Shown here: in pieces, positions 42,164 to 52,137 of the stretch
Position numbering within the stretch: the stretch's first letter is position 1
Layout: each line of letters starts with the position of its first letter
Assembly: GCF_902364945.1 (NCBI RefSeq)
Contig: NZ_CABJFS010000002.1
Span: forward strand, 1 to 64,000
DNA from: Collinsella aerofaciens
GTDB lineage: Bacteria; Actinomycetota; Coriobacteriia; Coriobacteriales; Coriobacteriaceae
Reading direction: 5' to 3'
DNA length: 64,000 bases
Made by a program: the position numbers and the translations under genes
Notes under the pieces: generated by a model
Database searches by the model: none
What the model was told of the DNA's origin: nothing
What the model saw: only the letters and a program-made list of their open reading frames with translations

Positions 42164-43528
42164 ATGGCGATCACGCCCGCAGAAATCGCGGAAACCCGCG
42201 GCATGGTTGAGGAACAGAACCTCGACATCAGGACCATCACTATGGGTGTTTCGCTCATGGGTTGCGGTGACGAGAACCTCAGCCGCATGTGCACGAAGAT
42301 CTACGACCACGTGACGCACACGGCTGAGCACCTGGTCGAGACCGCCGAGAACCTCGAGCGCGAGTACGGTATCCCCATTGTCAACAAGCGCGTTTCCGTC
42401 ACCCCGGTGGCGCAGATCGCCGCATGCTGCAAGGATGAGGACCTCACCCCTATCGCGCACGCCCTCGACCGCGCGGCCGAGACGCTCGGCATCGACTACC
42501 TGGGCGGCTTCTCCGCACTCGTCCAGAAGGGCATCGGCGACGCCGATCGCCGCGTTATCCAGTCCATCCCCCAGGCGCTCGCTACCACCAGCCGCGTCTG
42601 CTCCAGCGTCAATGTTGCTAGCCTGCGCGCTGGCATCAACATGGACGCCGTGCTTATGGCCGCCCAGACCATCATCGATGCCGCTAAACTCACGGCCGAC
42701 CAGGATTCCGTCGGCGCTTCCAAGTTTGTCTGCTTTGCTAACATGGTCGAGGACTCCCCGTTTATGGCGGGCGCCGTCCACGGCGGTGGCGAGGCCGACG
42801 CCGTCATCAACGTAGGCGTCTCGGGCCCCGGCGTTATGGCCGCAGCCCTGGAGACGCTGCCCGATTCCGCATCGATGATGGAAGTCGCCGAAAAGATTAA
42901 GCAGACCGCCTTTAAGATCACCCGTGCCGGCGAGCTCATGAGCCGCGAGGCCGCCCATCGCCTGGGTGTCGAGAAGGGCATCGTCGACCTGTCGCTGGCT
43001 CCCACGCCTGCCATCGGCGACTCCGTCGCGCGCATCCTCGAGATCATCGGCGTGGGCACCTGCGGTGGCCCGGGCACGACCTGCGCGCTCGCCATGCTCA
43101 ACGATGCCGTCAAGAAGGGCGGCGTCATGGCCAGCTCCAGCGTGGGCGGTCTCTCCGGCGCTTTCATCCCCGTGTCCGAGGACGCCGGCATGATCGCCGC
43201 CGTCGAAGCCGGTGCGCTTTCGCTCGAGAAGCTCGAGGCCATGACCTGCGTGTGCTCCGTCGGCCTGGACATGATCGCCATCCCCGGCGACACCCCGGTC
43301 GAGACCATCGCCGGCATCATCGCCGACGAGATGGCCATCGGCGTCATCAACAACAAGACCACGGCCGTCCGCGTGATTCCCGCCATCGGCAAGGGCGTGG
43401 GCGACTGCGTCGAGTACGGCGGCCTGTTCGGCCGTGCACCCATCATGCCGGTGAACCCCAACGCCGGCACCGTGCTTGCCCATCGCGGTGGACGTTTCCC
43501 GGCGCCGCTGAACTCGCTGAAGAACTAG
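42164..43528 (+). CDS. DUF711 (PFL/UPF0210 family) protein
   Basis: A 454-residue protein, the family's usual length. It opens [20 protein letters not shown] with [20 protein letters not shown], typical of DUF711, and keeps glycine-rich stretches such as [20 protein letters not shown] and [18 protein letters not shown]. The fold is related to glycyl-radical pyruvate formate-lyases, but the function is unknown. In many genomes it follows a small ACT-domain gene; that partner is absent here. ATG 42164 is chosen for TAGGAG 8 bases upstream and for the family start. Confidence 0.92.
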   Translation: MAITPAEIAETRGMVEEQNLDIRTITMGVSLMGCGDENLSRMCTKIYDHVTHTAEHLVETAENLEREYGIPIVNKRVSVTPVAQIAACCKDEDLTPIAHALDRAAETLGIDYLGGFSALVQKGIGDADRRVIQSIPQALATTSRVCSSVNVASLRAGINMDAVLMAAQTIIDAAKLTADQDSVGASKFVCFANMVEDSPFMAGAVHGGGEADAVINVGVSGPGVMAAALETLPDSASMMEVAEKIKQTAFKITRAGELMSREAAHRLGVEKGIVDLSLAPTPAIGDSVARILEIIGVGTCGGPGTTCALAMLNDAVKKGGVMASSSVGGLSGAFIPVSEDAGMIAAVEAGALSLEKLEAMTCVCSVGLDMIAIPGDTPVETIAGIIADEMAIGVINNKTTAVRVIPAIGKGVGDCVEYGGLFGRAPIMPVNPNAGTVLAHRGGRFPAPLNSLKN

Positions 43529-43545
43529 CTGAGGGGGACTGGCGA

Positions 43546-43679
43546 GGAGCCCCGGGGAGGGCAAATATATAAGGTCGCCTGCTCGGACAGTCCTGGCTCG
43601 CACGGAGAGCACATTAAGTGCTCTCCGGCTCGTGCGGAACTCGCGATCGACCTTATATATTTGCCCTCCCCGGGGCTCC
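43546..43679. repeat. 134-base element with perfect 32-base inverted arms
   Basis: Arms 43546-43577 and 43648-43679 are perfect 32-base inverted copies (GGAGCCCCGGGGAGGGCAAA then TATATAAGGTCG). The 70-base middle has its own hairpin GGAGAGCAC (43604-43612) / GTGCTCTCC (43618-43626). It begins 17 bases after the DUF711 stop and lies well before the methyltransferase. Confidence 0.9.
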
Positions 43680-43844
43680 CGCACAACGGGCCCTCGGTTG
43701 GGTTCTATCCCTTTGGCAGTCGCTTCGCTTCTGCCCTACTTTGCTGGTATGGCGGTTTGGCGTTGGATCGGTTCTTTCTGATATATGCTGGTTGCGGCTC
43801 TTCTTTTGGGAGGAGTCGCTTTTTTGTTGCTAGGAGGTTGGCCC

Positions 43845-44732
43845 GTGGCTGATGGGGAGAATCGTTCTGAGCTGCTTTCCACAGATTGGAATCTGGAGTG
43901 GATGCGTCTGCAAGCTGATCGGCGGCGGGCTGACGATTCTTTTGAGTGGGATAAAAGGGCTCGGCATTTTCGGCCGTTGGAGACTGCCCCTTATGCTCGG
44001 GATTTTATAAAGCTGCTGGCGCTTGAGCCCAGCGAGTCGGTACTCGATATGGGGTGCGGGGCTGGGTCGATTGCTATTCCGCTTGCTCAGGCTGGGCATC
44101 CTGTGATTGCTGCTGACTTTTCCCCTGCCATGTTGGGCACGCTTGATGCTGGCATTGAGTACTATGGGCTCGAAGATCGCATTACGCCGCTTGAGCTTGC
44201 TTGGGACGATGATTGGGATTTGGTTGGGCCGGTTGCCAAGACTGTGGATGTTGCCTTTGCCAGTCGTTCCGTCACCACAAATGACCTAAAAGGTGCGCTT
44301 GCCAAGCTCGACCGTACGGCTCGTCGCCGTTGTGCTGTCACGATGGTCGCTAACTCCAGCCCGCGCTATGATCTGCACTTGATGAACGCTATCGGCGCCT
44401 CGGTTACCTGCAGTAATGGCTTTGTGTACGCCTTCAACATCCTCATTCAGATGGGTGCCCTGCCGCAGGTCACGTACTTTGAATCGCCGCGTCGCGATAC
44501 CTTCGACAGTCTTGAAGCGGGCGTGGCGGACTTTTCCCGCATGCTTGAGCATGGCAACGAGGATAAGGTCGACCGTCTGCGCGACTACATCGCCCAACAC
44601 ATGATCGAGAATCCCCATGCCGGTGAGCCGGGCTCCAAGGGTGTGCCGCAGGGACGCTACATGCTCGACCACGTCCGCAAGGTCCGTTGGGCATTTATTG
44701 CATGGGATCCAGTCTCTGCGCCCAGCTCATAG
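43845..44732 (+). CDS. Class I SAM-dependent methyltransferase
   Basis: A 295-residue methyltransferase. SAM motif I is SVLDMGCGAGSIAIPLAQAG (about 67-86), followed by acidic motif II (PVIAADFSPAML) and VDVAFASRSV at the motif IV position. The substrate cannot be told. The GTG at 43845 lies 7 bases after AGGAGG; the longer frame upstream encodes only a leucine-rich run without a site. The first half uses many T-ending codons, unlike neighbouring genes, while the second half is ordinary. Confidence 0.85.
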   Translation: MADGENRSELLSTDWNLEWMRLQADRRRADDSFEWDKRARHFRPLETAPYARDFIKLLALEPSESVLDMGCGAGSIAIPLAQAGHPVIAADFSPAMLGTLDAGIEYYGLEDRITPLELAWDDDWDLVGPVAKTVDVAFASRSVTTNDLKGALAKLDRTARRRCAVTMVANSSPRYDLHLMNAIGASVTCSNGFVYAFNILIQMGALPQVTYFESPRRDTFDSLEAGVADFSRMLEHGNEDKVDRLRDYIAQHMIENPHAGEPGSKGVPQGRYMLDHVRKVRWAFIAWDPVSAPSS

Positions 44733-44890
44733 CCTGTTCGCAGCCCACGCCGCCCACTCACTCGGCATCCGCATTCTTTTTGAACTGGGCAAACGCGCTC
44801 CACACCGCGCCGTTCCTGCGCTATCGTGGGACAGCTCACGTAGATTAAGGCCCCGTCGCGGGGCGCCCCATACATAGAAAGCGAGAACCC

Positions 44891-45190
44891 ATGGCACTGA
44901 CAGGAGCCCAGGTCAAGCAGCTTCGCAGCATGGCCCATCACCTCAACCCCGCCATCATCATCGGCAAGTCCGATGTCAACGAGGGCACCGTCGAGCAGAC
45001 GGTCGCCTACCTGGAGAAGCACGAGCTCGTTAAGTGCTCCGTGCTCGATGGCTCCAGTCTTTCCGCCCGCGAGGCCGCCGAAGAGCTCGCTGAGCGTTGC
45101 CACGCCGAGGTCGTCCAGGTCATCGGCCGCAAGTTCTCGCTGTATCGCGAGTCCTCGCGCAAGGACATCGAGAAGATCAAGCTCGTCTAA
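44891..45190 (+). CDS. yhbY: YhbY/CRM-domain RNA-binding protein
   Basis: A 99-residue protein consisting of one CRM domain: LTGAQVKQLRSMAHHLNPAI, IIGKSDVNEGTVEQTVAYLE, then HELVKCSVLDGSS and AEVVQVIGRKFSLYRES. The GxxG-type loop is IGRKF. YhbY binds pre-50S ribosomes and helps 23S rRNA maturation. GAAAGCGAG lies upstream and a strong terminator downstream, so it is expressed alone or with the methyltransferase. Confidence 0.93.
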   Translation: MALTGAQVKQLRSMAHHLNPAIIIGKSDVNEGTVEQTVAYLEKHELVKCSVLDGSSLSAREAAEELAERCHAEVVQVIGRKFSLYRESSRKDIEKIKLV

Positions 45191-45228
45191 GAGCCAATGA
45201 TCCGGCGAGCCAACACATAGCAAGCTTA

Positions 45229-45262
45229 CGGGTGCCCAAGTACTTCGGGCGCCCGTTTTTTT
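45229..45262 (+). terminator. Terminator after yhbY
   Basis: CGGGTGCCC pairs with GGGCGCCCG around AAGTACTTC and is followed by TTTTTTTA. It overlaps the stop region of the convergent regulator gene. Confidence 0.85.
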
Positions 45263-48260
45263 ATCGCTCGACCAGCACGCGATTGAGCCGCCCCTCCACC
45301 AAGCGCTCGTATAGATGCCGCGTCTCGGGCTCGGGTACGCCATTGACCTGTTCCCTTAGATGGTGCATATGCCCGCTGTATAGCTCGACGATATCGCGCC
45401 GCCGCCCCGCCGCACTGTAGACGCGCATGGCGCAGCGCACCATATCCTCACGCGCCGTTTCCTGTCGAAGCCCCGACTCCGCCAGCCAAATCGCCGACTG
45501 CAAATCGTTTTCTTCTAGAGCGGCATTTGCTCCCTTAATCATGCAATCGATGAACTTTGACTGCATAATGCGTCGCATACGCAAAAAGTAGGTGGGGTTA
45601 CAGCCATTGGGAACATACAGCGGCCCGGCATAAAGCTGCTCAATCTTAAGGCACAGCTCAACTAAATGGGGCCCGCGCGCACCCGTGCGATTTCCCAAAA
45701 CCTCGCGGCTTATCTGGTCAAACAGTCGTACATCGGTCTTGACGTAGTCGCCGTTGAGTCCGATGCATTCATTTTGGATGAGCACACACGACTTGCCATC
45801 CGGCGTCGGTCCCAAAGCCGACCGCAAGCGCGATATCGTCGAGTACAGGTTGTTGCGGGCGCTATTGAACTCGGCATGGGGCCACAACTCCATGGCCAGC
45901 GTCTCACGATCGACGAGCGCATCCATGCCCAGCGCAAGCCGCTCGGCAAGTGTCGCCGCCTTCTTGCGCCGCCACATTTTGTCCGTGATGGGAAACCCAT
46001 CGCGCTCGGCGCGAAACGCACCAAACATGCGAATCTCGATATGGTCGATGGTATCAACGGCTTCAACCTCGCCGGCCTGGAACAGGCGCTCGCCCTCCCC
46101 TTCCAGATCGTCGCGCAGCGAATACCGCGATAACTCGCGCACGGGAAGCTTCTTGCGAATCCTGGTCGCCGGCTCGCCCAGACAATGCATGGCAAGGCGC
46201 GCAAAGAGCCGATACGATGGCTCTAGAATCCCCGCGCGATTCATGGACATCCAGGCCGCAAGATCGCTGTCTCGGCCCGCACAGGCCAAATGCAGCGCCA
46301 CCATCCAGGCCTCCGCTCCACCAACCTGCGTCTGGCTTATATCGAGTAGCTCCGCTTCCTCGCGCACCGAAACCATCGAAGTGTTACGCAGATACGCCGC
46401 GCGCTCCAACAGCAATGCGTTATCGCGCATGTACGCAATCGACTCCTCGGCAAGTTTGAGCACTTGGACCGCACGGAACTTTGCATTAACCGGCCGTCCC
46501 TCTGCCAGCGACTGCCAGCCTTCTAGCAACAGGCCAAACAGCTGAATCTGGTTGTCGCGCATGCGCACGGCAAAACGATCGAGCTCGTTGAATGCCGCGT
46601 CGTCGGTTACCGGCAAGCCGGAAAGGAGCCGCCGTGCCGCCAACACCATGCGCACCCAGATAGCCATCGCCTTGAGCCCACGTACGTCGAGCGCCTCCCG
46701 CACCACCGTCATCTCGTCGTCGCGCTCGTCGGTTCCCGCAAACGACCCGTCAAAAAGCTCCACCAGCATGCTGTCGGCCCGTATAACAATCCCCGCGATG
46801 TCGAGCTCGCAGTCGTAGGCCTTGCTCGTTTTGAGCTGCTGTAGAACGCCGCCGTCATCTCCCCGCTCGGTCAGGCAGCGCTTGACCTCGATATGCGCGG
46901 ACAACATATCGAGCGCGGTATGGGATGTCTCGATTTCTGGCACGGTCAGGTTCGTAGGAAGCCCAAGCCCGTTGTCCCCATAGCAAACAGCCGTCAGTGT
47001 CTGGGCCACCCTCCATGAAACAGGGTCTATTTCGCAGGCCGCCCGTTCGCCCCCGCGCTCGATGACCGATGCCATATAGCGAGCGAGCTTTGTATTGGAC
47101 ACGCTGACCGCTGCCAGATATACGCCAAGCGCCTCGGCAGGCGTTGGCTCTGGAGCCGGATCCTCGGCATCGATCGTGCCCAGCGCTGCTCGGCAGATAT
47201 CGGCCCCGTGCCCCGTCAGAGCCAGATCGACCCCATACTGCCCAGCAAGTTCAAGGACCGCATCACGGTCCAAAAAGGCGTCCGCCAGGCCCATCGCCGC
47301 ATCGCATCGGCCCGCCTTAAGCAAAATCCGGGCCGCCCTCGGAACAAGTTCGGGGCGAACCTCGGCCACCAACTTACGCAAGCGCAAGCGTCCGTTATCC
47401 TCCGTGCCCAGACACGTAAAACTCCGCTCGGCAGGGTCCAAGCCAAAGATCGGGTAGTCGCGTACGAAGTAGGACTGGTCGACCATCGATAGCCTCACCC
47501 CGCAAGCCTCGAGTTCTGCGATATTGCCCTCGCCCATCAAAATCATGAGACATGCCACGCAAAACAGTGCATTATTGTCGAGCGAAGCCAGGTCGACAAG
47601 TGCCGCGCCATATACGTTGACAATCTCGTTTTCGAGCAGACCGGCTACGTCGCCTTGGCCATACAGACCCGTCTGCAATGCCGAAACGAGCTCGGGCACG
47701 CCCTGCGTGAGCTGATAAAAGTCGAGCGATGTGCTGATCGAAAACGCCGATGCCCACGCCGAATACTCATAGGCATGCACCTTGAGCATCTGCGCATTGA
47801 TCTTAACCGAATCGCCCAGCCCATGAATCAGTTGACGATTTGAAGGACGGCAGGAGATAAAGACCCCCACCCCCATAGCGCGCAGGCCGCGAATCCTGTC
47901 GATGAGGTCTTCGGTATCGTGCTGATCGAGGTTTGGCACATTATCAATCGCGATAAGGGAGTGCGGTTTGTCTTTGAGTTCTTCGGTAACCACCTCGAGC
48001 TGCATAAACACCTCGCGCCCAGTGGCGCGATCGGCCTCGATAATCCGCACGGGGCCTCGCGTCGGGTCGCATTTAACCTCATGGGTGTACTGCAGCAGCA
48101 CCGAGGTCTTCCCAAACCCGTCGGGCGCATAAAGAACCACGATGCCGGCCTTTCGGCCCTTGGCGAGAAGCTCATTCATCAAGCGTTCGCGTCGCACCAT
48201 ATAGCCACCGCCCAGCGGCATCAGCTCGAGGTCGTCCATACTGCCCAAATCGTTTACCAT
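45261..48260 (-). CDS. Large regulator: AAA/STAND-like ATPase with C-terminal SARP/BTAD-type DNA-binding region
   Basis: A 999-residue protein. The N-terminus has a P-loop, VVLYAPDGFGKTSVLLQY (K51, T52), and a Walker B-like HSLIAIDNVPNL (about 105). A long helical region (about 330-730) follows. Residues about 745-825 form an OmpR-like winged helix of the SARP type (IEIRMFGAFRAERDGFPITD, KMWRRKKAATLAERL, ARNNLYSTISRLRSALG), then a BTAD-like helical bundle to the end. This resembles LuxR/MalT-like signal ATPases but with the DNA-binding part at the C-terminus. Targets are unknown. TTGAGGAGCGGGC precedes the ATG. Confidence 0.8.
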   Translation of the reverse strand: MVNDLGSMDDLELMPLGGGYMVRRERLMNELLAKGRKAGIVVLYAPDGFGKTSVLLQYTHEVKCDPTRGPVRIIEADRATGREVFMQLEVVTEELKDKPHSLIAIDNVPNLDQHDTEDLIDRIRGLRAMGVGVFISCRPSNRQLIHGLGDSVKINAQMLKVHAYEYSAWASAFSISTSLDFYQLTQGVPELVSALQTGLYGQGDVAGLLENEIVNVYGAALVDLASLDNNALFCVACLMILMGEGNIAELEACGVRLSMVDQSYFVRDYPIFGLDPAERSFTCLGTEDNGRLRLRKLVAEVRPELVPRAARILLKAGRCDAAMGLADAFLDRDAVLELAGQYGVDLALTGHGADICRAALGTIDAEDPAPEPTPAEALGVYLAAVSVSNTKLARYMASVIERGGERAACEIDPVSWRVAQTLTAVCYGDNGLGLPTNLTVPEIETSHTALDMLSAHIEVKRCLTERGDDGGVLQQLKTSKAYDCELDIAGIVIRADSMLVELFDGSFAGTDERDDEMTVVREALDVRGLKAMAIWVRMVLAARRLLSGLPVTDDAAFNELDRFAVRMRDNQIQLFGLLLEGWQSLAEGRPVNAKFRAVQVLKLAEESIAYMRDNALLLERAAYLRNTSMVSVREEAELLDISQTQVGGAEAWMVALHLACAGRDSDLAAWMSMNRAGILEPSYRLFARLAMHCLGEPATRIRKKLPVRELSRYSLRDDLEGEGERLFQAGEVEAVDTIDHIEIRMFGAFRAERDGFPITDKMWRRKKAATLAERLALGMDALVDRETLAMELWPHAEFNSARNNLYSTISRLRSALGPTPDGKSCVLIQNECIGLNGDYVKTDVRLFDQISREVLGNRTGARGPHLVELCLKIEQLYAGPLYVPNGCNPTYFLRMRRIMQSKFIDCMIKGANAALEENDLQSAIWLAESGLRQETAREDMVRCAMRVYSAAGRRRDIVELYSGHMHHLREQVNGVPEPETRHLYERLVEGRLNRVLVER

Positions 48261-48647
48261 GCCCGCTCCTCAACTCGACCGTATGGACACTGTAACCGCA
48301 AGACCATACAAGCCGCGCTATGAATAGAGCGACCTTGTGTTCTAGGTTGTCTTTTGGTACGCAAGCGGCAAGTTTTTGTACAGCGAGGGCCGATTGTTAT
48401 TAATCCCCCGACTAATCGGTCTTTAAGCAGGTAAATGAGCTTGTCAGCTTGTCCCATCTAAGCGGCAGTGTAACGCAAATGAACAAGGTTCAGCTATGTC
48501 ATTCAACTCGCCTAGCACCCGCTACCGTCTACGACCTTTTAGTGGCATTTTTGCATAGAATCTGGTATGGAATGAATCAAGCTGTTGGGCATCCGGCATT
48601 CGTCAAGCTTGCGGCAAGATTTTGGTCAAGCGGGCGGAGAGGGATAA
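48261..48647. other. Gene-free stretch upstream of the large regulator
   Basis: About 390 bases between the regulator start and the nagB terminator. AT-richer than its surroundings near 48330-48420, where the regulator promoter is expected. No convincing gene on either strand. Confidence 0.5.
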
Positions 48648-48677
48648 CAAAAAGGCCCCCGCAAAGCGGAGGCCTTA
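48648..48677 (-). terminator. Terminator after nagB
   Basis: On the minus strand AAGGCCTCCGC pairs with GCGGGGGCCTT around TTT, followed by TTTTTG. Confidence 0.85.
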
Positions 48678-48708
48678 GGCAAGGCTATGTCGAGATGCAG
48701 GATTCGCG

Positions 48709-49437
48709 CTACTCGCAGAGCGAAAGGGCGGCCTCGTCGGCAACGACAACGCAGTTGGTGTGCAGCTGCAGGATCGAAGCCGGGCACGCGGGCGTAACCG
48801 GACCATAGCACATGTCATGCACGGCCTGAGCCTTGGCCTCGCCGTTGGCGACGACTAGGATCATGCGGGCATACATGATGGTCTGGGTACCCATGGTGTA
48901 GGCCTGACGGGGAACATCGTCGATGCTGTCGAACAGGCGGCTGTTGGCCTGAATGGTGCTCTCGGTGAGGTCGACGCAGTGCGTGCCCTTGGAGAAGTGG
49001 TCATCGGGCTCGTTGAAACCGATGTGGCCGTTGTTGCCAATGCCGAGCAGCTGCAGATCCGGGTAACCGGCGGCGGCGACGATCTTGTCGTACTCAGAGC
49101 AGGCAGCGGCGGCGTCGGGGTTGGAACCGTCGGGCACATGCGTGTTGTTCAGGTCGATGTTGATGTGATCGAAGAAGTTCTCACGCATAAAGTAGTGATA
49201 GCTCTGGGGATCGTCGTGCGAAAGGCCGCGATACTCGTCCAGGTTGTAGGTGCTGACCTCGGCAAAGTCGACGTCGCCCTTCTCGTACCAAGCAGCGAGC
49301 TGCTTGTAGGCACCGATCGGGGTGGAGCCGGTGGCAAGGCCCAGCACACAGTCGGGCTTGAGGATAACCTGCGCCGAGATGATATTGGCGGCCTTGCGGC
49401 TCATATCCTCGTAGTCTTTAGCTTTAATGATCTTCAT
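48709..49437 (-). CDS. nagB: Glucosamine-6-phosphate deaminase
   Basis: A 242-residue enzyme converting glucosamine-6-phosphate to fructose-6-phosphate and ammonia. Conserved segments: VLGLATGSTPIGAYKQL (phosphate site), VSTYNLDEYRGLSHDDPQSY, and LLGIGNNGHIGFNEPDDHF, which carries the catalytic Asp/His region. The length fits the short Gram-positive NagB without the allosteric extension. The start at 49437 follows GAAAGGACGC. It lies near PTS IIA and glmM, so amino-sugar use and cell-wall precursor synthesis meet here. Confidence 0.95.
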   Translation of the reverse strand: MKIIKAKDYEDMSRKAANIISAQVILKPDCVLGLATGSTPIGAYKQLAAWYEKGDVDFAEVSTYNLDEYRGLSHDDPQSYHYFMRENFFDHINIDLNNTHVPDGSNPDAAAACSEYDKIVAAAGYPDLQLLGIGNNGHIGFNEPDDHFSKGTHCVDLTESTIQANSRLFDSIDDVPRQAYTMGTQTIMYARMILVVANGEAKAQAVHDMCYGPVTPACPASILQLHTNCVVVADEAALSLCE

Positions 49438-49604
49438 TACGCGTCCTTTCTCGTACAAGAGAGGCAAGGCTCCCCTTACAAGCACTTGCCCGCGGCCCGC
49501 GTCGGCCGCAACCAACGTGTGCGGCCACCAGGGCGAGGTCGCGTAATGTATGTGTCTCGTGTCTAGCCGCGTCGAGGCCCCTGCCCGTCCACGGTGACCC
49601 GAAG

Positions 49605-49672
49605 CCTTTTAGCTTCGGACAAATCCCATCTTGCCACGGAGGGCGTCCTCTTTCAAGGGCGCCCTCCGTAAA
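49605..49672. terminator. Two hairpins between nagB and the PTS IIA gene
   Basis: CGAAGCCTTTTAGCTTCG (49607-49624) and ACGGAGGGCGTCC / GGGCGCCCTCCGT (49637-49671) lie in the 272-base gap. The second on the minus strand would follow the PTS gene stop and probably ends its transcript, although the T run is weak. Confidence 0.5.
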
Positions 49673-49709
49673 CGTGTTTGAATTGTAGGCTAATGGCCAC
49701 GTGCACTTG

Positions 49710-50207
49710 CTAGCGCTCGCGAGCAACGATGAGCTGGTCCATCTCTTCGACATGCACGCCAACGGAGCCCTTGATACTCGAGAACTCAACGGAGTTGCAC
49801 ACCAAGATGGGAACCGTCACATCGTAGCCCTCGGCAGCAATTGCCTCGCGATCGAACTCAATGAGCACATCGCCCTTATGGACGATGTCACCCACTTGCG
49901 CATGTACGGTAAAGTGCTTGCCCTCAAGCTGAACAGTGTCTAAACCAACGTGGATGAGCACGTCCAAGCCATCGACCGTGTTAAGCGCAACAGCGTGTCC
50001 CGTAGGAAAAATGGCCTCGACCTTGGCATCAGCCGGTGCAATCACACGCGTGCCGGTAGGCTGAATCGCCACGCCCTGGCCCAAAAGGCCGGTGGCAAAT
50101 GTCTGGTCGTTTACCTCGGACAACGGAATGACGTCGCCCGAGATGGGAGCATCCAGCGTAAGGACTCGACCACGCATACCAAAAGACCTTAGGACTTTAG
50201 TGAACAT
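49710..50207 (-). CDS. crr: PTS glucose-type EIIA component
   Basis: A 165-residue soluble EIIA of the glucose family. The phospho-acceptor histidine lies in VDGLDVLIHVGLDTVQLEGK, and the second active-site histidine in PTGHAVAL. APISGDVIPLSEVNDQTFA is the usual start. It accepts phosphate from HPr and passes it to an EIIB domain encoded elsewhere. The ATG at 50207 follows GAGGGGGAGC. It is 71 bases downstream of glmM on the same strand, so co-transcription is possible. It could serve another sugar of the family. Confidence 0.9.
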   Translation of the reverse strand: MFTKVLRSFGMRGRVLTLDAPISGDVIPLSEVNDQTFATGLLGQGVAIQPTGTRVIAPADAKVEAIFPTGHAVALNTVDGLDVLIHVGLDTVQLEGKHFTVHAQVGDIVHKGDVLIEFDREAIAAEGYDVTVPILVCNSVEFSSIKGSVGVHVEEMDQLIVARER

Positions 50208-50278
50208 GCTCCCCCTCGGACATACCAATCGACCAAAATAGCCTTAACAGTTTACCACTTGGCACTCGTTTTTGACCA

Positions 50279-51616
50279 TTAGGGAAGTTCGCGCTTGACA
50301 ACCTCGACGATGTCGTCGACAACGCGCTGGGTCAGCTCGTGCGTCTCGGCCTCGGCCATAACGCGGACCAGCGGCTCGGTACCGCTCGGACGCACCAGAA
50401 TGCGACCGCGGCCGTCAAGTTCCTTCTCGGCAGCAGCGACGGCATCCCAGATGGGCTGGCAATCGTCCAGACCAGCCTTGTTGTCGGAATGCACGTTGAC
50501 GAGTACCTGCGGGTACTTCTTCATGATGCCGGCAAGATCAGTGAGGGTACGACCGGTGCGCTTGAGCACGGCCAGCAGCTGCAGAGCCGTCACCAGGCCG
50601 TCACCGGTGGTGTTGTGCTCCAGGAAGATGATGTGGCCGGACTGTTCGCCGCCGATGACGGCGCCATCCGCGAGCATGCGCTCCAGAACGTAGCGGTCCC
50701 CCACGGCGGTCTGAACCATCTCGAAGCCCTGCTCCTTCATAGCGATGGAGAAGCCAAGGTTGCACATGACGGTCGAGACGATCTCGGAGTTGGCGAGCTT
50801 GCCGCGGGCGGCAAGGTCAGAACCGCAGATGGCCAGGATGTAGTCGCCATCGATCTCGTTGCCCTCGCTGTCCACGAACAGCACGCGATCGGCGTCGCCG
50901 TCGTGGGCCAGGCCGATGTCAGCATGGGTGCGCAGCACGAGCTCGCGCAGGGGCTCAAGGTGAGTGGAGCCGCACTCAACGTTAATGTCAGTGCCGCAGT
51001 AATCGGTGTTGATGGCATGGACCGTGGCGCCCAGGCGCTGCAGCGCGGCAGGCGTGGTCTGGCAAGAAGCGCCATGACCGCAGTCGACGGCAACGACTAG
51101 GCCATCGAGCCTCAGGCCATCAAGTGTATCGATGGCGTGGTCGACGTATGCCTTGCGAGCGTCCTTCATCTTGATAATGTGGCCCACACCGGCGCCAGTC
51201 GGCAGCGTATCGGCAGCCATGGCTTCCTCGGACATGACCCAGGCGCTGATCTCTTCCTCGACAGCATCGGGAAGCTTCATACCCTTGCGGCTAAAGAACT
51301 TGATGCCGTTGAACTCCGGCGGATTATGCGAAGCAGAGATGACGATGCCGCCGTCGAGCTCGTTTTGGACGGTGAGCAGCGCCACGGCCGGCGTAGGGAT
51401 AACGCCGCAGCAATGCGGACGGCCGCCCTCTGCCATAATGCCAGCGGTCAGAGCACTCTCGAGCATGGTACCCGAAAGACGCGTGTCGCGGCCGATGCAG
51501 ATGTCCGGGCCAAGGAACTTGGTCGCCGCGCGGCCCAGGCGAAACGCGAGGTCGCACGAGAGGTCGGCATTGGCGACGCCACGGACGCCGTCGGTACCGA
51601 AGATGTTCTGGGGCAT
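50279..51616 (-). CDS. glmM: Phosphoglucosamine mutase
   Basis: A 445-residue enzyme converting glucosamine-6-phosphate to glucosamine-1-phosphate for UDP-GlcNAc. It begins NIFGTDGVRGVANADLSCDL, has the phosphoserine loop GGIVISASHNPPEFNG (S96), the metal loop HDGDADRVLFVD, the sugar loop GEQSGHIIF and the phosphate loop RPSGTEPLVRVMAEA. Length is typical. GAAGGAGCGATCC precedes the ATG. It competes with NagB, encoded nearby, for the same substrate. Confidence 0.97.
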   Translation of the reverse strand: MPQNIFGTDGVRGVANADLSCDLAFRLGRAATKFLGPDICIGRDTRLSGTMLESALTAGIMAEGGRPHCCGVIPTPAVALLTVQNELDGGIVISASHNPPEFNGIKFFSRKGMKLPDAVEEEISAWVMSEEAMAADTLPTGAGVGHIIKMKDARKAYVDHAIDTLDGLRLDGLVVAVDCGHGASCQTTPAALQRLGATVHAINTDYCGTDINVECGSTHLEPLRELVLRTHADIGLAHDGDADRVLFVDSEGNEIDGDYILAICGSDLAARGKLANSEIVSTVMCNLGFSIAMKEQGFEMVQTAVGDRYVLERMLADGAVIGGEQSGHIIFLEHNTTGDGLVTALQLLAVLKRTGRTLTDLAGIMKKYPQVLVNVHSDNKAGLDDCQPIWDAVAAAEKELDGRGRILVRPSGTEPLVRVMAEAETHELTQRVVDDIVEVVKRELP

Positions 51617-51663
51617 AGGATCGCTCCTTCCCTAGCAGGCGATATACAACCGCCCACCCTAGT

Positions 51664-51710
51664 CGAAAAAGAAAAGCGGGACCCGCCGAGGAATCGGCAG
51701 GCCCCGCTTG
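51664..51710 (-). terminator. Terminator after rpsI
   Basis: On the minus strand AAGCGGGGCCTGCCGA pairs with TCGGCGGGTCCCGCTT around TTCC, followed by TTCTTTTTC. Confidence 0.85.
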
Positions 51711-51739
51711 TACATTGTATCTCGAAAGGAGATAAAACC

Positions 51740-52135
<396 letters not shown>

Positions 52136-52137
52136 CT

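Noticed and set aside
40055..43684. Long minus-strand frames opposite metH and the DUF711 gene
   Set aside because: Shadows of GC-rich coding sequence; no motif or ribosome site.
48449..48808. A 119-residue plus-strand frame upstream of nagB
   Set aside because: It runs through the nagB terminator and antisense to nagB, with no ribosome site or recognisable content.
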